Of a DNA stretch of 64,000 bases, positions 17,674 to 26,774 are shown piece after piece (the first letter of the stretch is position 1; every line of letters begins with the position of its first letter). Under the pieces are notes generated by a model. That model searched no databases. It was given only the letters and a program-made list of their open reading frames with translations, and was not told the origin of the DNA. Origin of the DNA: Streptomyces mirabilis (GTDB lineage Bacteria; Actinomycetota; Actinomycetes; Streptomycetales; Streptomycetaceae); the NCBI RefSeq assembly GCF_039503195.1, contig NZ_JBCJKP010000001.1, positions 9,114,001 to 9,178,000 on the forward strand. Direction: 5' to 3'. The translations under genes were made by a program, and so were the position numbers.

Positions 17674-19029
17674 ATGCGTGAGATTGTGATCATCGGCGGC
17701 GGCTACGCAGGCTTCTACGCGGCATGGGGCCTGGAGAAGAGGCTGCGCGCGGGTGAGGCGCGGGTGACGGTTGTCGATCCCCGTCCCTACATGACCTATC
17801 AGCCCTTTCTGCCGGAGGTGACGGCCGGATCGGTCGAAGCGCGTCATGCCGCGGTGTCCTTGCGGCGGCATCTGCGCCGCACCCGGCTGGTAGCGGGGAG
17901 CGCGGTCGAGATCCGTGACGCAGACCGGAGGGTCGTCGTCCGCCCGGTGAACGGAGCCGACTACGAACTGAGTTACGACATCCTCGTGGTCACCGCCGGC
18001 GCCGTGACCCGCACCTTCCCCATCCCCGGGCTTGCACAGCAGGCGATCGGCCTGAAGCACGTGGAAGAGGCGGTGGCCATCCGCGATCGCCTCATGACGG
18101 CATTCGATCAAGCGGCGTCACTGCCGCCCGGCGCCGAGCGACGGAGGCTGCTCACCGTCACGTTCGTGGGCGGCGGGTTCTCCGGCGTCGAAGGCTTCGG
18201 TGAACTGCTGTCCCTGGCGACCGCGATGCTCAGGTCATATCCGGAGCTGAGCATCGACGACCTGTCCTTCCACTTGGTCGAGGCTCGTGGCCGCATCCTC
18301 CCCGAAGTGGGCGACAAGCCCGGTGCTTGGGTGGTGCGCTCCCTGGAACGCCGTGGCGCGCACGTCCACCTGAACACACAACTCCTCTCCGCCACGGACG
18401 GGCACGTCGTGCTGTCCAACGGAGAGGAGTTCGACTCGGCGCTGATCGTCTGGGCTGCCGGCAACGCCTCGAACCCCACCGTGCACAACCACACCGATCT
18501 CCCGGTCGACGAGCGGGGCCTGCTCGTGGTCCGGCCCGACCTGCGAGTCGGCACCGACAGCGAGCCTGTGCCGGACGTGTGGGCGGCCGGTGACGACGCG
18601 GCCGTTCCCGATCTGGCTTCGCCCGTGCCGCGGGCTCGCACGGTACCGAACGCGCAGCATGCCGTGCGGCAGGGCAGGCTCCTCGCCAAGAACATCGCGG
18701 CCGACCTGCGCGGGGGAAGGATCCGGAACTACCGCCACAGCAGTCTCGGAGTGGTGGCGACCCTGGGGCTGGGGCAGGGCGTCTTCCAGTACAAGAGCCT
18801 TGTCGTCAAGGGACTTCCCGCCTGGCTGATGCACCGGGGTTATCACGTCCTGGCCGTGCCTTCCTGGGAGCGCAAGGTCCGGGTTCTCATGGTCTGGCTC
18901 ACGGCTGCCGTGTTCGGCCGTGATCTTGTCTCCCTCGCCTCCGTGCAGCACCCCCGGGACGCGTTCGTCACGAGCGCGGATCCGGAGCGTTCCGGCGAGA
19001 GCCGGGCGAGTGACAACGCGGCCGCATGA
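17674..19029 (+). CDS. ndh: Type II NADH:quinone dehydrogenase (NDH-2)
   Basis: The 451-residue flavoprotein passes electrons from NADH to menaquinone without pumping protons. The N-terminal IVIIGGGYAGFYAAWGLEK is the FAD dinucleotide fold and TVTFVGGGFSGVEGFGEL (about residues 165-182) is the NADH fold. DVWAAGDDAA and PNAQHAVRQG are the conserved FAD and quinone-site motifs. The C-terminal third carries the amphipathic membrane-anchoring region (LMHRGYHVLAVPSWERK). The ATG at 17674 follows GCAGAGGGAA. It stands alone, separated from the tRNA by a terminator. Confidence 0.92.
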   Translation: MREIVIIGGGYAGFYAAWGLEKRLRAGEARVTVVDPRPYMTYQPFLPEVTAGSVEARHAAVSLRRHLRRTRLVAGSAVEIRDADRRVVVRPVNGADYELSYDILVVTAGAVTRTFPIPGLAQQAIGLKHVEEAVAIRDRLMTAFDQAASLPPGAERRRLLTVTFVGGGFSGVEGFGELLSLATAMLRSYPELSIDDLSFHLVEARGRILPEVGDKPGAWVVRSLERRGAHVHLNTQLLSATDGHVVLSNGEEFDSALIVWAAGNASNPTVHNHTDLPVDERGLLVVRPDLRVGTDSEPVPDVWAAGDDAAVPDLASPVPRARTVPNAQHAVRQGRLLAKNIAADLRGGRIRNYRHSSLGVVATLGLGQGVFQYKSLVVKGLPAWLMHRGYHVLAVPSWERKVRVLMVWLTAAVFGRDLVSLASVQHPRDAFVTSADPERSGESRASDNAAA

Positions 19030-19208
19030 GCGACAACAGGCCGGCGGCTTCACCGAACGCCGTCGGCTCCCGACGGCGGATGTCACAGACGGACGAGTGG
19101 TCCCGTCCATAGGAGGGGCCGCCGCCACAGAGGACCAGATCATCCGGGCCACCTGTCCGACTCGGTATCGCGGTGACTGGTCCTCTCAACGCTCTCTGGA
19201 GGTACACC

Positions 19209-19553
19209 ATGGATGCGAGCAAGGAGGCCGCACGCGGCCTGAACGACATCGAAGACTTCCTGTACCGGGAGTCGCATCTCGAAGCGGCACATCGGCGCGT
19301 GGCGGATTTCACCGCGCGGACGGCGGGGCTGACCGATGGGCAGAAGAGGGATATCGAGCGGTGGTATCTCGAAGAGCAGAACTACGTTGCCGGCATGGTG
19401 ACTGATCACATCGCCGCTCGCATCAGCCTGGTGGAAGGGCAACATCACCTCCGCTTCGGCCGATGGCTGCGGGGAACGCTGATAGCGATGATCCTGATCA
19501 CCGCGGCGATGATCACGGTGTGCGTCGCCGTGATCTTCGGGACGTCGGGCTGA
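19209..19553 (+). CDS. Small tail-anchored-like membrane protein of unknown function
   Basis: The 114-residue product is mostly charged helix up to about residue 85. It ends in one strongly hydrophobic segment (GTLIAMILITAAMITVCVAV) with only six residues beyond it, so it could sit in the membrane by its tail with the bulk in the cytoplasm. GGAGG precedes the ATG at 19209, which is preferred to an ATG 36 bp upstream. It lies 180 bp after the NADH dehydrogenase in the same direction. No family is recognised. Confidence 0.6.
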   Translation: MDASKEAARGLNDIEDFLYRESHLEAAHRRVADFTARTAGLTDGQKRDIERWYLEEQNYVAGMVTDHIAARISLVEGQHHLRFGRWLRGTLIAMILITAAMITVCVAVIFGTSG

Positions 19554-19635
19554 CCCACCGTGTGCTCAATGTGCTCGGCATGCGACTCGACCCGACGAGC
19601 CACCGCCCCCTGCGCTCCGACTCGTGGGATACCGC

Positions 19636-20067
19636 TCAGGAACGCGGAGCGCGGGAGAGGCCTCGGCCGGTTCGCTGGACGCGGTGCGTGCCGACGAGGC
19701 GATCGAGCGTGCCGCGGACCGCTTTGATGCTCCCGCTGTCGGTGTCACGGCCGAGAGCCGCGGCGACATCGCGGGCCCGCACGTCGCGGTCGCCGACTTC
19801 GGCGAAGTACTCCATGATCTGTTCGGTGAGCTTGCCGTACCGCTTCGGTCCCTCCGTGTCCGTGCCGGTATCGGCGGAAACGGGACATTCCGTGGTCTTG
19901 CCGCTCCTGGCCTTGCGAGCTGTGGGCGCCGCGGAGGGGGTGGCGGCGTCCGTGGATTCGGGGGAGGAGACGCCTGCCCGCGGGGCGGCCGGGGGCGCGA
20001 CCTGACCGTGCTCCGCAACCGCCGATCCGCTCGATCCCGTCGACGCTGCGGCCGCCGGGGCACGCAA
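19636..20067 (-). CDS. Winged-helix-like small DNA-binding protein, hypothetical
   Basis: The C-terminal half of this 143-residue product has the pattern KLTEQIMEYFAEVGDRDVRA followed by RDVAAALGRDT and LDRLV, then HRVQRTGRGL. This resembles the small winged-helix domain seen in many hypothetical Streptomyces proteins, some of them linked to mobile DNA. The N-terminal half is Ala/Pro/Ser-rich linker. The TTG at 20065-20067 is the only start in the frame, and the frame stays open upstream without a start, so the true 5' end is uncertain. It may be a truncated regulator. Confidence 0.5.
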   Translation of the reverse strand: MRAPAAAASTGSSGSAVAEHGQVAPPAAPRAGVSSPESTDAATPSAAPTARKARSGKTTECPVSADTGTDTEGPKRYGKLTEQIMEYFAEVGDRDVRARDVAAALGRDTDSGSIKAVRGTLDRLVGTHRVQRTGRGLSRAPRS

Positions 20068-20235
20068 CAGCGGCTCAAAGGCACTGAGGGTTCGCCGCAG
20101 CGCGGCTCGTGTTCCGGTGCTGGGCCGTGCCCGCGTGGCCGATCTGGCGACCGCGTATCCGCGGTTCTGCGGGAGCGTGGGGGTCGAGTTCGTCGCTAGC
20201 CCGGACGCGCAAGCCGGGATCGTGACCTGTGGCCG

Positions 20236-20274
20236 AAGAAAAGAGGTGGCCCCCGCCTGCTGACAGGGGCCACC
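20236..20274 (-). terminator. Intrinsic terminator of the SDR-like gene
   Basis: On the minus strand a 9-bp stem (20266-20274 with 20245-20253) is followed by the T-rich TCTTTTCTT, 9 bases after the stop codon of the oxidoreductase gene. Confidence 0.8.
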
Positions 20275-20282
20275 CGCGGGAC

Positions 20283-21026
20283 CTACTGCTGTGCGAGCCA
20301 GTCGGCGAACCTGGTCTCGGCGATGTGCGCGTCCGGACCCGGCAGGAGCGTGGCATCCTGCAGCTCGGCACCCCAGTACGTGGCCTTCGGGTCAGTGACG
20401 ATCTTGCGGGTGTCGTTCTTGGCGGCGAGTCCCATGCGGATGAACTCCTCGAGCTCGAACGTCTCCGGGCCCGCGACCTCCACCACGCCGTTGACCGGGG
20501 AGCCGACCGCGGTGCGGCCGACGGCCGCGGCCACGTCGTCGGAGACGATGGGCCGGATCTTCCCGGCGGGCAGACGCACGGTGTCGCCGTCGGTGACCCC
20601 GTCGGCGAGCCCCTTTGCGAACTCGAAGAACTGCGTGGCGTGGACGATGGAGTACGGCATGCCGGACGCCTTGATCAGTTCTTCCTGGGCCTGCTTGGCA
20701 CGGAAGTAACCGCTCCCCTGGAGACGCTCGGTGCCGACCACGGACAGCGCCACGTGGTGCTGCACGCCGGCGTCGGCCTCCGCCTTCAGGAGGTTGGCCG
20801 TGGAGGCGCGGAAGAAGTCCATGACGGCCTCGTCCTCGAAAGAGGGGGAGTTGGACACGTCGACGACGACCGAGGCGCCCTCCAGGACCTCGGCCAGACC
20901 CTCGCCCGTCAGGGTGTTGACGCCGGTGCTGGGCGCGGCAGCGACCGCGTCGTGCCCGTGCGCGTCGAGCTTGCCGACCAGCTGAGAGCCGATGAGCCCG
21001 GTTCCACCGATCACTACCACCTTCAT
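20283..21026 (-). CDS. NAD(P)-binding NmrA/atypical SDR oxidoreductase, ECF41-controlled
   Basis: The 247-residue protein begins with the Rossmann motif MKVVVIGGTGLIGSQLV and contains HHVALSVVGTERL and SGMPYSIVHATQFFEFA, typical of NmrA-like NAD(P)-binding proteins. The exact substrate is unknown. An AAAGGA ribosome site precedes the ATG. About 50 bp upstream lies TGTCACA, 16 bases, TGTC, which matches the promoter type read by ECF41 sigma factors. Such oxidoreductases are typical ECF41 partner genes, and the sigma gene itself lies 2.5 kb upstream in the same direction. A T-tailed hairpin ends the gene. Confidence 0.85.
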   Translation of the reverse strand: MKVVVIGGTGLIGSQLVGKLDAHGHDAVAAAPSTGVNTLTGEGLAEVLEGASVVVDVSNSPSFEDEAVMDFFRASTANLLKAEADAGVQHHVALSVVGTERLQGSGYFRAKQAQEELIKASGMPYSIVHATQFFEFAKGLADGVTDGDTVRLPAGKIRPIVSDDVAAAVGRTAVGSPVNGVVEVAGPETFELEEFIRMGLAAKNDTRKIVTDPKATYWGAELQDATLLPGPDAHIAETRFADWLAQQ

Positions 21027-21077
21027 GACGGATCCTTTCGGAAGTTTTCCTGGACAAATTTCGTCTGCATCAGAAGA

Positions 21078-21104
21078 GACAGGGCAGTGGCTCTCTTTGT
21101 GACA
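21078..21104 (-). promoter_or_regulatory. ECF41-type promoter for the SDR-like gene
   Basis: Read on the minus strand, the -35 TGTCACA (21104-21098) and -10 TGTC (21081-21078) are separated by 16 bases. The known ECF41 consensus is TGTCACA-N16-CGTC, so one -10 base differs. Confidence 0.65.
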
Positions 21105-21170
21105 GCCGGTTCGGAGGAATCGAGAAGATTCCTCCCATCGGCCCTCGACGGCCCGGTCGGACGTGGCAGG

Positions 21171-22901
21171 TCATTCGGCAAGTTTCCCGTCGGTCGAGAC
21201 CTCCTCCATCAGCGCGGAAATCTCGTCCGGGACGGCCGGAATGCTTTCGCGAGTGATGCCCGTCGTCGGGGACCACACGAGATTGACCCGCAGGGCGGGA
21301 TCCGGTTCGGGGTAGTCGCTGCGGTTGTGACAGCCACGCGTCTCACGACGTTCCAGGGCCGACTCGAGAGTGACCCGGGCGGCCAGGGCGGCGGATTTGA
21401 GATCAAAGGTGTGCGCGAGGTCCTGATAGCCGGCGATGTCCGGGTGGACTCCGATGTCCGCCATCCTCTTCTCGATCACCGAGAGTTCCGCCAGCCCGGC
21501 GCGCAGGCCCTCCTCGTCGCGTACGACTCCGGCGTGCTCGGTCATGGTGTTGCGGATGGCGCGCTGCAGGGCACGGACGTTCTCCGGCCCGTCGGCGACG
21601 AGAAGGTCGTCGATCTCCGCGCGGGCCTCCGCGATGGCCGACGCCGACCGCGGTTGCGCGGTCAGCGACTGCGAGTAGGCGGCCGCCGCCCGGCCCGTGA
21701 TGCGGCCGAAGACCAGCAGCTCGATGAGACTGTTCCCGCCGAGGCGATTGGCGCCGTGCAGGCCGCTCGACGCCTCACCGATGGCGTACAGGCCACGCAC
21801 ATCGGTGCTGTGGTCCTCGGGACGCACCCACACCCCGCCCATCGAGTAGTGCGCGGTGGGCGCGATCTCGATCGGTTCGCGGGTGATGTCCAGCATCTGC
21901 AGGTCCAGGAGTGTCTGGTAGACCCGGGGCAGCCGCGTCATGATCGTGTGCCGTGGCAGGTGCGAGACGTCGAGCCACACGCCTCCCTTGGGCGTGCCGC
22001 GCCCTTCCTTGATCTCCGTGTAGGAGGCCAGCGCCACGCGGTCGCGGGTGGACAGCTCCATCCGGACGGGGTCGTAACGGCTCATGAACCGTTCCCCCAG
22101 GGCGTTGCGCAGGATCCCGCCCTCACCCCGGGCGGCCTCGCTGACCAGGGTTCCGGCCGCGTTCTCCGGCTCGATGATCCCGGAAGGATGGAACTGCACC
22201 AGCTCGGCGTCGCGCAGACGGGCCCCGGCCTCCACCGCCAGGCGGAAGGAATCGCCCGTGTTCTCGTCGCGCCGCGAGGAGGTACGCCGCCAGATACGCG
22301 TATGGCCGCCCGCGGCAAGAATGACCGCGTCCGCGTGGATCAGGTAGCGCTTCCCGTTCGTGAGGTCGAACCCGTAGGCGCCGAAGACGGCGCCGTCGTG
22401 TACCAGGAGCCGGGTGATGTAGACGCCGTCGAGCACCGGAATGTCGAGCTGGCCCGCCCGTCTGATCAGCGTGCGCTGGATCTCCAGACCGGTGTAGTCA
22501 CCGGCGAAGGCGGTCCGCCGATACTTGTGCGCGCCGAAGAAGCGCTGGGAGATCCGGCCGTCCTCCTCCCGGGCGAAGGCCATGCCGTAGCGGTCCAGGT
22601 CGTCGATGCCCCGGGCGGCGCCCTGGGTGACGATCTCGACGGTGCGAGGGTCGGCCAGCAGATAACTCTCCTTGAGAGTGTCGGCGGCGTGCTGCTGCCA
22701 GCTGTCCTCGGGATCCATGGTGGCCAGGGCGGCGTTGATTCCCCCAGCGGCGAGCGCGGTATGGGCGTCCTCCTTGGGACGCTTGCCGACCGCCAGGACG
22801 TCGACGCCGGCCTCGGCCAGCTCGATCGCCGCTCGCAGCCCGGCCCCTCCGGTGCCGATCACCAGCACCATGGTGGAAATGCGTTGTTCGGTGATAGCCA
22901 C
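21171..22901 (-). CDS. Orphan fumarate reductase/succinate dehydrogenase-type flavoprotein
   Basis: The 576-residue protein belongs to the SdhA/FrdA/L-aspartate oxidase family. It has the FAD motif GTGGAGLRAAIELAEAG, AAGGINAAL, the substrate motifs QFHPSGI, SEAARGEGG and AHYSMGGV, and the C-terminal helical domain. No iron-sulphur or membrane-anchor subunit is nearby, so it works alone or with a distant partner; L-aspartate oxidase-like or soluble fumarate reductase-like chemistry is possible. The GTG start at 22901 follows CGGAG. About 40 bp upstream is TGTCACA, 16 bases, GGTC, close to the ECF41 promoter pattern. This links it to the sigma factor gene located just upstream in the same orientation. 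Confidence 0.85.
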   Translation of the reverse strand: MAITEQRISTMVLVIGTGGAGLRAAIELAEAGVDVLAVGKRPKEDAHTALAAGGINAALATMDPEDSWQQHAADTLKESYLLADPRTVEIVTQGAARGIDDLDRYGMAFAREEDGRISQRFFGAHKYRRTAFAGDYTGLEIQRTLIRRAGQLDIPVLDGVYITRLLVHDGAVFGAYGFDLTNGKRYLIHADAVILAAGGHTRIWRRTSSRRDENTGDSFRLAVEAGARLRDAELVQFHPSGIIEPENAAGTLVSEAARGEGGILRNALGERFMSRYDPVRMELSTRDRVALASYTEIKEGRGTPKGGVWLDVSHLPRHTIMTRLPRVYQTLLDLQMLDITREPIEIAPTAHYSMGGVWVRPEDHSTDVRGLYAIGEASSGLHGANRLGGNSLIELLVFGRITGRAAAAYSQSLTAQPRSASAIAEARAEIDDLLVADGPENVRALQRAIRNTMTEHAGVVRDEEGLRAGLAELSVIEKRMADIGVHPDIAGYQDLAHTFDLKSAALAARVTLESALERRETRGCHNRSDYPEPDPALRVNLVWSPTTGITRESIPAVPDEISALMEEVSTDGKLAE

Positions 22902-23496
22902 GGTTTACTCCGATCGCCGAGGGATTGTCACTCACTACGACCGGGCCGCCGAAGTATCTGTGACACGCTCGGCGCCATCGGGGTGTCATGGCAGGACGTC
23001 GTCCAGGGGTACGTCCCAGTCGCATCGAAAGGGTCGCCCATCGGACCGCGCGGCGGCTGTCACAACACCGCGGGTCTCTTGGTCGTATCTCCGGGACTGC
23101 ATCAAGAAGCCAGCGGGATGGTGGTCGGCGTTCCCTGCCGTGCCATCCTCGGGTAGGGGCCTCCGTCGTCCGAGCGGGCCCTCCCGGAGGCTCGGCCATG
23201 AGCCGCTGTCCCACCGCTCACCGTCACCGTCGTGGTGGAGATGGGCGCAAAGAATCGCCGTCGAAGTCCTTGTCGGTGGACAGACCGGGCAACCGGAACT
23301 GGTCGTTCACCGCGCGACTCCGTCAGTGCTCCAGGACACGGACGAACGGGTAGAAGCAACTGAGAAAGGCGTCATGTCTGTGATCTACCGTCGCGTCTCA
23401 GAGAATCCGAGCTTCCGGACAACGAGTTGACCGACAAGTCACCGCTCTTGTGACGCCGGCGGGTGGCTCCGGCGCAGCACCGATCGCCGAGTTGCC
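22902..23496. other. Intergenic region between flavoprotein and sigma factor genes
   Basis: About 600 bases hold the flavoprotein promoter at 22940-22966 but no gene that I can support. Short frames on both strands lack ribosome sites and family resemblance. Confidence 0.4.
22940..22966 (-). promoter_or_regulatory. ECF41-type promoter for the flavoprotein gene
   Basis: On the minus strand TGTCACA (22966-22960) is followed after exactly 16 bases by GGTC (22943-22940). One -10 base differs from the ECF41 consensus CGTC. The predicted leader is about 33 bases. Confidence 0.6.
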
Positions 23497-24393
23497 TCAG
23501 CTGTCCAGCGAGGCCACGTAGGGTGCCAGTTTCGCCGGATTCAGGACCCACATGATGCGTTCGATGCCTCGCTCCGACACATCGACGGACAACAGGGCCA
23601 CGCTGTTTCCATCGGCCGAGACAAGGACGGCCGGCCTGCCGTTGGCCTCCACCCAGCGAACCTCCGTCTGGGGCCAGAAACGTGGGGCGAAGGCGGCGAG
23701 GTACTTGGAGACATGAGAACGTCCGACGACCGGAATCCTGGATGCTCCGCGCATCCCTCCACCGTCGCTGTAGCTGACCACGTCCGCAGTGAGAACGTCC
23801 TCGAGGACCGACAGGTTGCCGGTCTGCGCCGCGGAGAGGAACACCTCCAGCAGCCGCCGGTGGGCGGCAGGACTCACGGGCTCCCTGCGTTCCGCCGACA
23901 GACGTTTCCGGGCACGGCTCACCAACTGGCGTGTATTGGCTTCGCTCGTCTCCAACATGTCCGCGATCCGCTTGTACGGGTAGTCGAAGGCCTCCCGCAG
24001 AACGTAGGCCGCCCGTTCCACAGGGTTCAATTTCTCCATGAGGTGAAGAACCGCCATGTCGAGCGCCTCCGCTCGTTCCGCACCGAGCTGCGGATCCACG
24101 CGTGTGTCGACCGGCTCCGGCAGCCACGGCCCGATGTACGACTCACGTCGCTTCGGTGCCGACTGGGCCAGGTTGATCGCCAGACGGGACGTGATCGTGG
24201 CCAGAAACGCGGTCGGCTCCACGATGTCGGCACGGTTGGTGTTCTGCCAGCGCAGCCACGCATCCTGGACGATGTCCTCGGCTTCCACGACACTGCCCAG
24301 CACGCGGTAGGCGATGCCGAAGAGGTGGGGACGCGCCGCCATGAATTCCCTCGTTGCCTGGTCGAGAGAGTCTGCGTCATCCCTGGCGCGCAT
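23497..24393 (-). CDS. ECF41-family RNA polymerase sigma factor (SigJ-like)
   Basis: The 298-residue protein has sigma region 2 (about residues 10-80: HLFGIAYRVLGSVVEAEDIV), sigma region 4 (about 115-165: MLETSEANTRQLVSRARKRL) and a C-terminal SnoaL-like domain of about 110 residues. This domain replaces an anti-sigma factor. It contains SYSDGGGMRG and NPAKL, corresponding to the DGGG and NPDKL signatures through which the extension controls activity. The start at 24393 follows GGAGG 6 bases upstream and is preferred to an in-frame start 27 bp earlier. Two downstream co-directional oxidoreductase genes have ECF41-like promoters. The signal it senses is unknown. Confidence 0.92.
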   Translation of the reverse strand: MRARDDADSLDQATREFMAARPHLFGIAYRVLGSVVEAEDIVQDAWLRWQNTNRADIVEPTAFLATITSRLAINLAQSAPKRRESYIGPWLPEPVDTRVDPQLGAERAEALDMAVLHLMEKLNPVERAAYVLREAFDYPYKRIADMLETSEANTRQLVSRARKRLSAERREPVSPAAHRRLLEVFLSAAQTGNLSVLEDVLTADVVSYSDGGGMRGASRIPVVGRSHVSKYLAAFAPRFWPQTEVRWVEANGRPAVLVSADGNSVALLSVDVSERGIERIMWVLNPAKLAPYVASLDS

Positions 24394-24576
24394 AGATGTC
24401 CTCCAGAAGTGCAGCACCATGCTACAAGCTGCCTCAGCGGGGCGCGCCTCCTCTGGAGGATCTTGAGCGATGGGGGAGAGGCTGCCGACCTCGGGCGATG
24501 GTCACCGCTGTCGCGTATCGGCGCCCGAGCAGACGGCAACGCGCCGGCCGACGCGCGGACCCGGTTCGTCGTGACC

Positions 24577-25086
24577 ATGATGTGTGCGCCGGGCAGGCCC
24601 ATGCTCGAAGTGGTCGATGAGGAGGAACCGGAGCAGCGCGACCGAGGCGACCACCTTCTGCACACCGTCATGGCCCTGGCCATGGCGGTGAAGCCGTGGA
24701 ACGGGGGCGGCATGCTGCCGGAGGCGCCGACGACCTTCTTCACAGCCGCCGCACTGTGGTTCCCGCTGACCGCCGTCAGCCGTCAACGGCAGTTCGAACT
24801 GACCGACGTCGCACGGAGGTTGCCGTACGCGGCCGGCATGGCCGCGATGGCCTGGATGACGCACCTCGGTCACTCCAAGGGGCCGAAGGCCGGCGGCGTG
24901 GTCACCGGAGTGCTGGCGCTGTACCTCCTCGCGTGCGCTCTGCGGTCGTTGACCCGGGACATGCCCATGCTGCGCGGAGCTCCGGGCACCGCGGACAGCT
25001 CCACCGGTACCAGGGCGCCGTACACCCACTTCTGGCACGGATCGATGGCCCTGGGCACGGTCAACATGCTGCTCATGCACCACTGA
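24577..25086 (+). CDS. DUF5134-like membrane protein, possibly N-terminally truncated
   Basis: The 169-residue product carries about four hydrophobic helices (HTVMALAMAV, TTFFTAAALWFPLTAV, YAAGMAAMAWMTHLG, VVTGVLALYLLACAL) and ends with FWHGSMALGTVNMLLMHH. It resembles the actinobacterial DUF5134 integral membrane proteins, several of which carry conserved histidines. The usual first helix is missing, and the predicted start lacks a clear ribosome site, so the 5' end may be lost or may start at another ATG (24601). Function is unknown. Confidence 0.55.
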   Translation: MMCAPGRPMLEVVDEEEPEQRDRGDHLLHTVMALAMAVKPWNGGGMLPEAPTTFFTAAALWFPLTAVSRQRQFELTDVARRLPYAAGMAAMAWMTHLGHSKGPKAGGVVTGVLALYLLACALRSLTRDMPMLRGAPGTADSSTGTRAPYTHFWHGSMALGTVNMLLMHH

Positions 25087-25195
25087 CGGCCGAGTGACCC
25101 CCGGCCTCTTCTGCCGCAGGGAGGGACACCTGTCCGCGATCACCGAGGTCGCCTCGGTCAGTCACTGAACCCGGACCACGGCCGTCGCGCCACGC

Positions 25196-25938
25196 TCAGC
25201 GGCTGAACAATTCGCAGACGACGGCCGGCTTCCCGCCGAACCGCGCACTGTGCTCGCCGGTGCTGTCCCTCAGGAAGCGGCGCGTGTAGGTCTCGGGGTC
25301 CTCGTCGCCAACACCTCGATGTACGTGCGATGTTGAAGCAGCGACTGCACCGCCCGTTCGAGGCCCCGGTCCGCACGTACCGCGTGGGTGGGGTTCGGGG
25401 AGTTGGCGACGGCGACCCATCGCACGCCGTTCCAGGGGCGCAGCTCCTGCTCGGCCAGTTCAAAGAAGATCCAGCGGTTGCCCGCGTCCGCCGCCGCGTC
25501 GAGGGCGGCGCGCCCGACGGCCACGTGATCCGGGGTGTTCCAGACACCCGAACCCCAGGTCTCATGATGGTTCAGAGTGATCAGCAGCTCGGGCCGGTGA
25601 CGGCGGATGGCAGCGGCGATGTCGCGGCGCAGGGAGATGCGGTACTCGACCGTGCCGTCCCGGTGGTCGAGGAACTCCACCGCGGGGACCCCGACGGCGG
25701 CGGCACTGGCACGCTGCTCCCTTTCCCTCAGCGGTCCGGCCTCGGCCGGTGCCAGCGTGTCGATGCCCGCTTCGCCGCGGGTGGCGAGGACGTAGGCGAT
25801 CTCACGGCCGTCCTGGATCCAGGCCGCGACAGCGGCCGAGCACCCGTACTCGAGATCCTCAGGATGGGCCACCACGGCCAGTGCACGTTGCCAGTCGGTC
25901 GGCATCGGCCGCAGTTGCGCGAGAGGCGAATCGGTCAC
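25196..25938 (-). CDS. PIG-L family zinc deacetylase, frameshifted near its 3' end
   Basis: The family removes acetyl groups from N-acetylglucosamine-containing substrates (MshB/BshB in thiol synthesis, LmbE). The N-terminal LAVVAHPEDLEYG carries the zinc motif, with glutamate where the catalytic aspartate of AHPDD usually stands. NHHETWGSGVWNTPDHVAVG contains the third metal ligand. The frame breaks near 25308 after TYIEVL. The expected ending, GDEDPETYTRRFLRDSTGEH up to CELFSR and stop at 25196, is one frame over. A single extra C on the plus strand (25308-25309) restores 247 residues. The GTG at 25938 is chosen because family similarity begins there; its ribosome site is weak. Confidence 0.75.
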
Positions 25939-26300
25939 AGCGCCTGCTTTCAGGGATCGTTCCCGTCGTTCCCGCCGCGCATGAGAGGTGCCCACAGTGA
26001 GTGGGGCGCGGGGGGATGCCGGACTGCGTTGAGATCGGACGAGCTCTAGACACGAGATGGCTCGGCCGATGCCCGACCCCGCCCTGAGACGATTGCGACA
26101 CGGTCCACGAAGCGTGCGGCGGTAGTGCGGGGCATGGTCCCTCTCGGCTCGTGAAGTCCGGGTCCGCCGATGGCGCCCCGGGCTGCGGGGTGGCGAAGTC
26201 CTCCGCACGGCCCGCCCGCCGTCGTGGGTGGTGGCGGTCCGTCTCCGCGCCATGGGTCGGGCGCGCGGCGGCGGACTGTGCGGGCCGGGCGGGGGGTCGG
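25939..26300. other. Intergenic stretch, no gene seen
   Basis: About 360 bases upstream of the PIG-L gene contain no supportable gene or clear promoter boxes. Confidence 0.4.
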
Positions 26301-26774
26301 TCAGCCGAACTGGCCGGGCTGGTAGTCGCCGGCCGGCTGCTGAACGATGACGTTCACGCGGTTGTAGGCGTTGATGACTGCGATGAGGGAGACCAGCGCG
26401 GCGAGCTGGTCCTCGTCGTAGTGCTTGGCGGCGTTCGCCCAGGCCTCGTCCGTGACCCCGCCGGCCGCGTCGGCGATGCGGGTGCCCTGCTCGGTCAGCT
26501 CCAGGGCGGCGCGCTCGGCGTCGGTGAAGACCGTGGCCTCCCGCCAGGCCGCGACCAGGTGGAGGCACTGCGCGGTCTCCCCGGCGTGCGCGGCGTCCTT
26601 GGTGTGCATGTCGGTGCAGAAACCGCAGCCGTTGATCTGGCTGGAGCGGATCTTCACCAGCTCCTGGGTCGCGGCCGGGAGCGTCGAGTCCGCGATCACC
26701 TTGTTGGCGGAGTTGATGTGCTTGAGCACCTTCCCCGCGAGCGGGTTGCCGAAGAAGTTGAGACGCGATTCCAC
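26301..26774 (-). CDS. AhpD-like/carboxymuconolactone decarboxylase family protein
   Basis: The 157-residue protein contains NGCGFCTDMHTKDA, the CxxCxxxH redox motif of the AhpD/CMD superfamily (peroxidase-like alkylhydroperoxidase core). It continues with GVTDEAWANAAKHYDEDQLA and INAYNRVNV. The GTG at 26774 follows AAGGAG 7 bases upstream, so I do not use the longer frame upstream. CMD proteins of this type are a standard partner of ECF41 sigma factors, and the sigma gene is about 2 kb away. However, I see no TGTCACA box upstream here. Probable role: detoxification of organic peroxides or a related redox reaction. Confidence 0.85.
   Translation of the reverse strand: MESRLNFFGNPLAGKVLKHINSANKVIADSTLPAATQELVKIRSSQINGCGFCTDMHTKDAAHAGETAQCLHLVAAWREATVFTDAERAALELTEQGTRIADAAGGVTDEAWANAAKHYDEDQLAALVSLIAVINAYNRVNVIVQQPAGDYQPGQFG

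Noticed and set aside
20229..23156. 975-codon plus-strand frame across the oxidoreductase and flavoprotein genes
   Set aside because: Both minus-strand genes have clear families, ribosome sites and promoters; the plus frame is their shadow.
23370..23430. 18-codon open frame starting MSVIYRR
   Set aside because: It is too short, with no convincing ribosome site, family or conservation that could be judged here.
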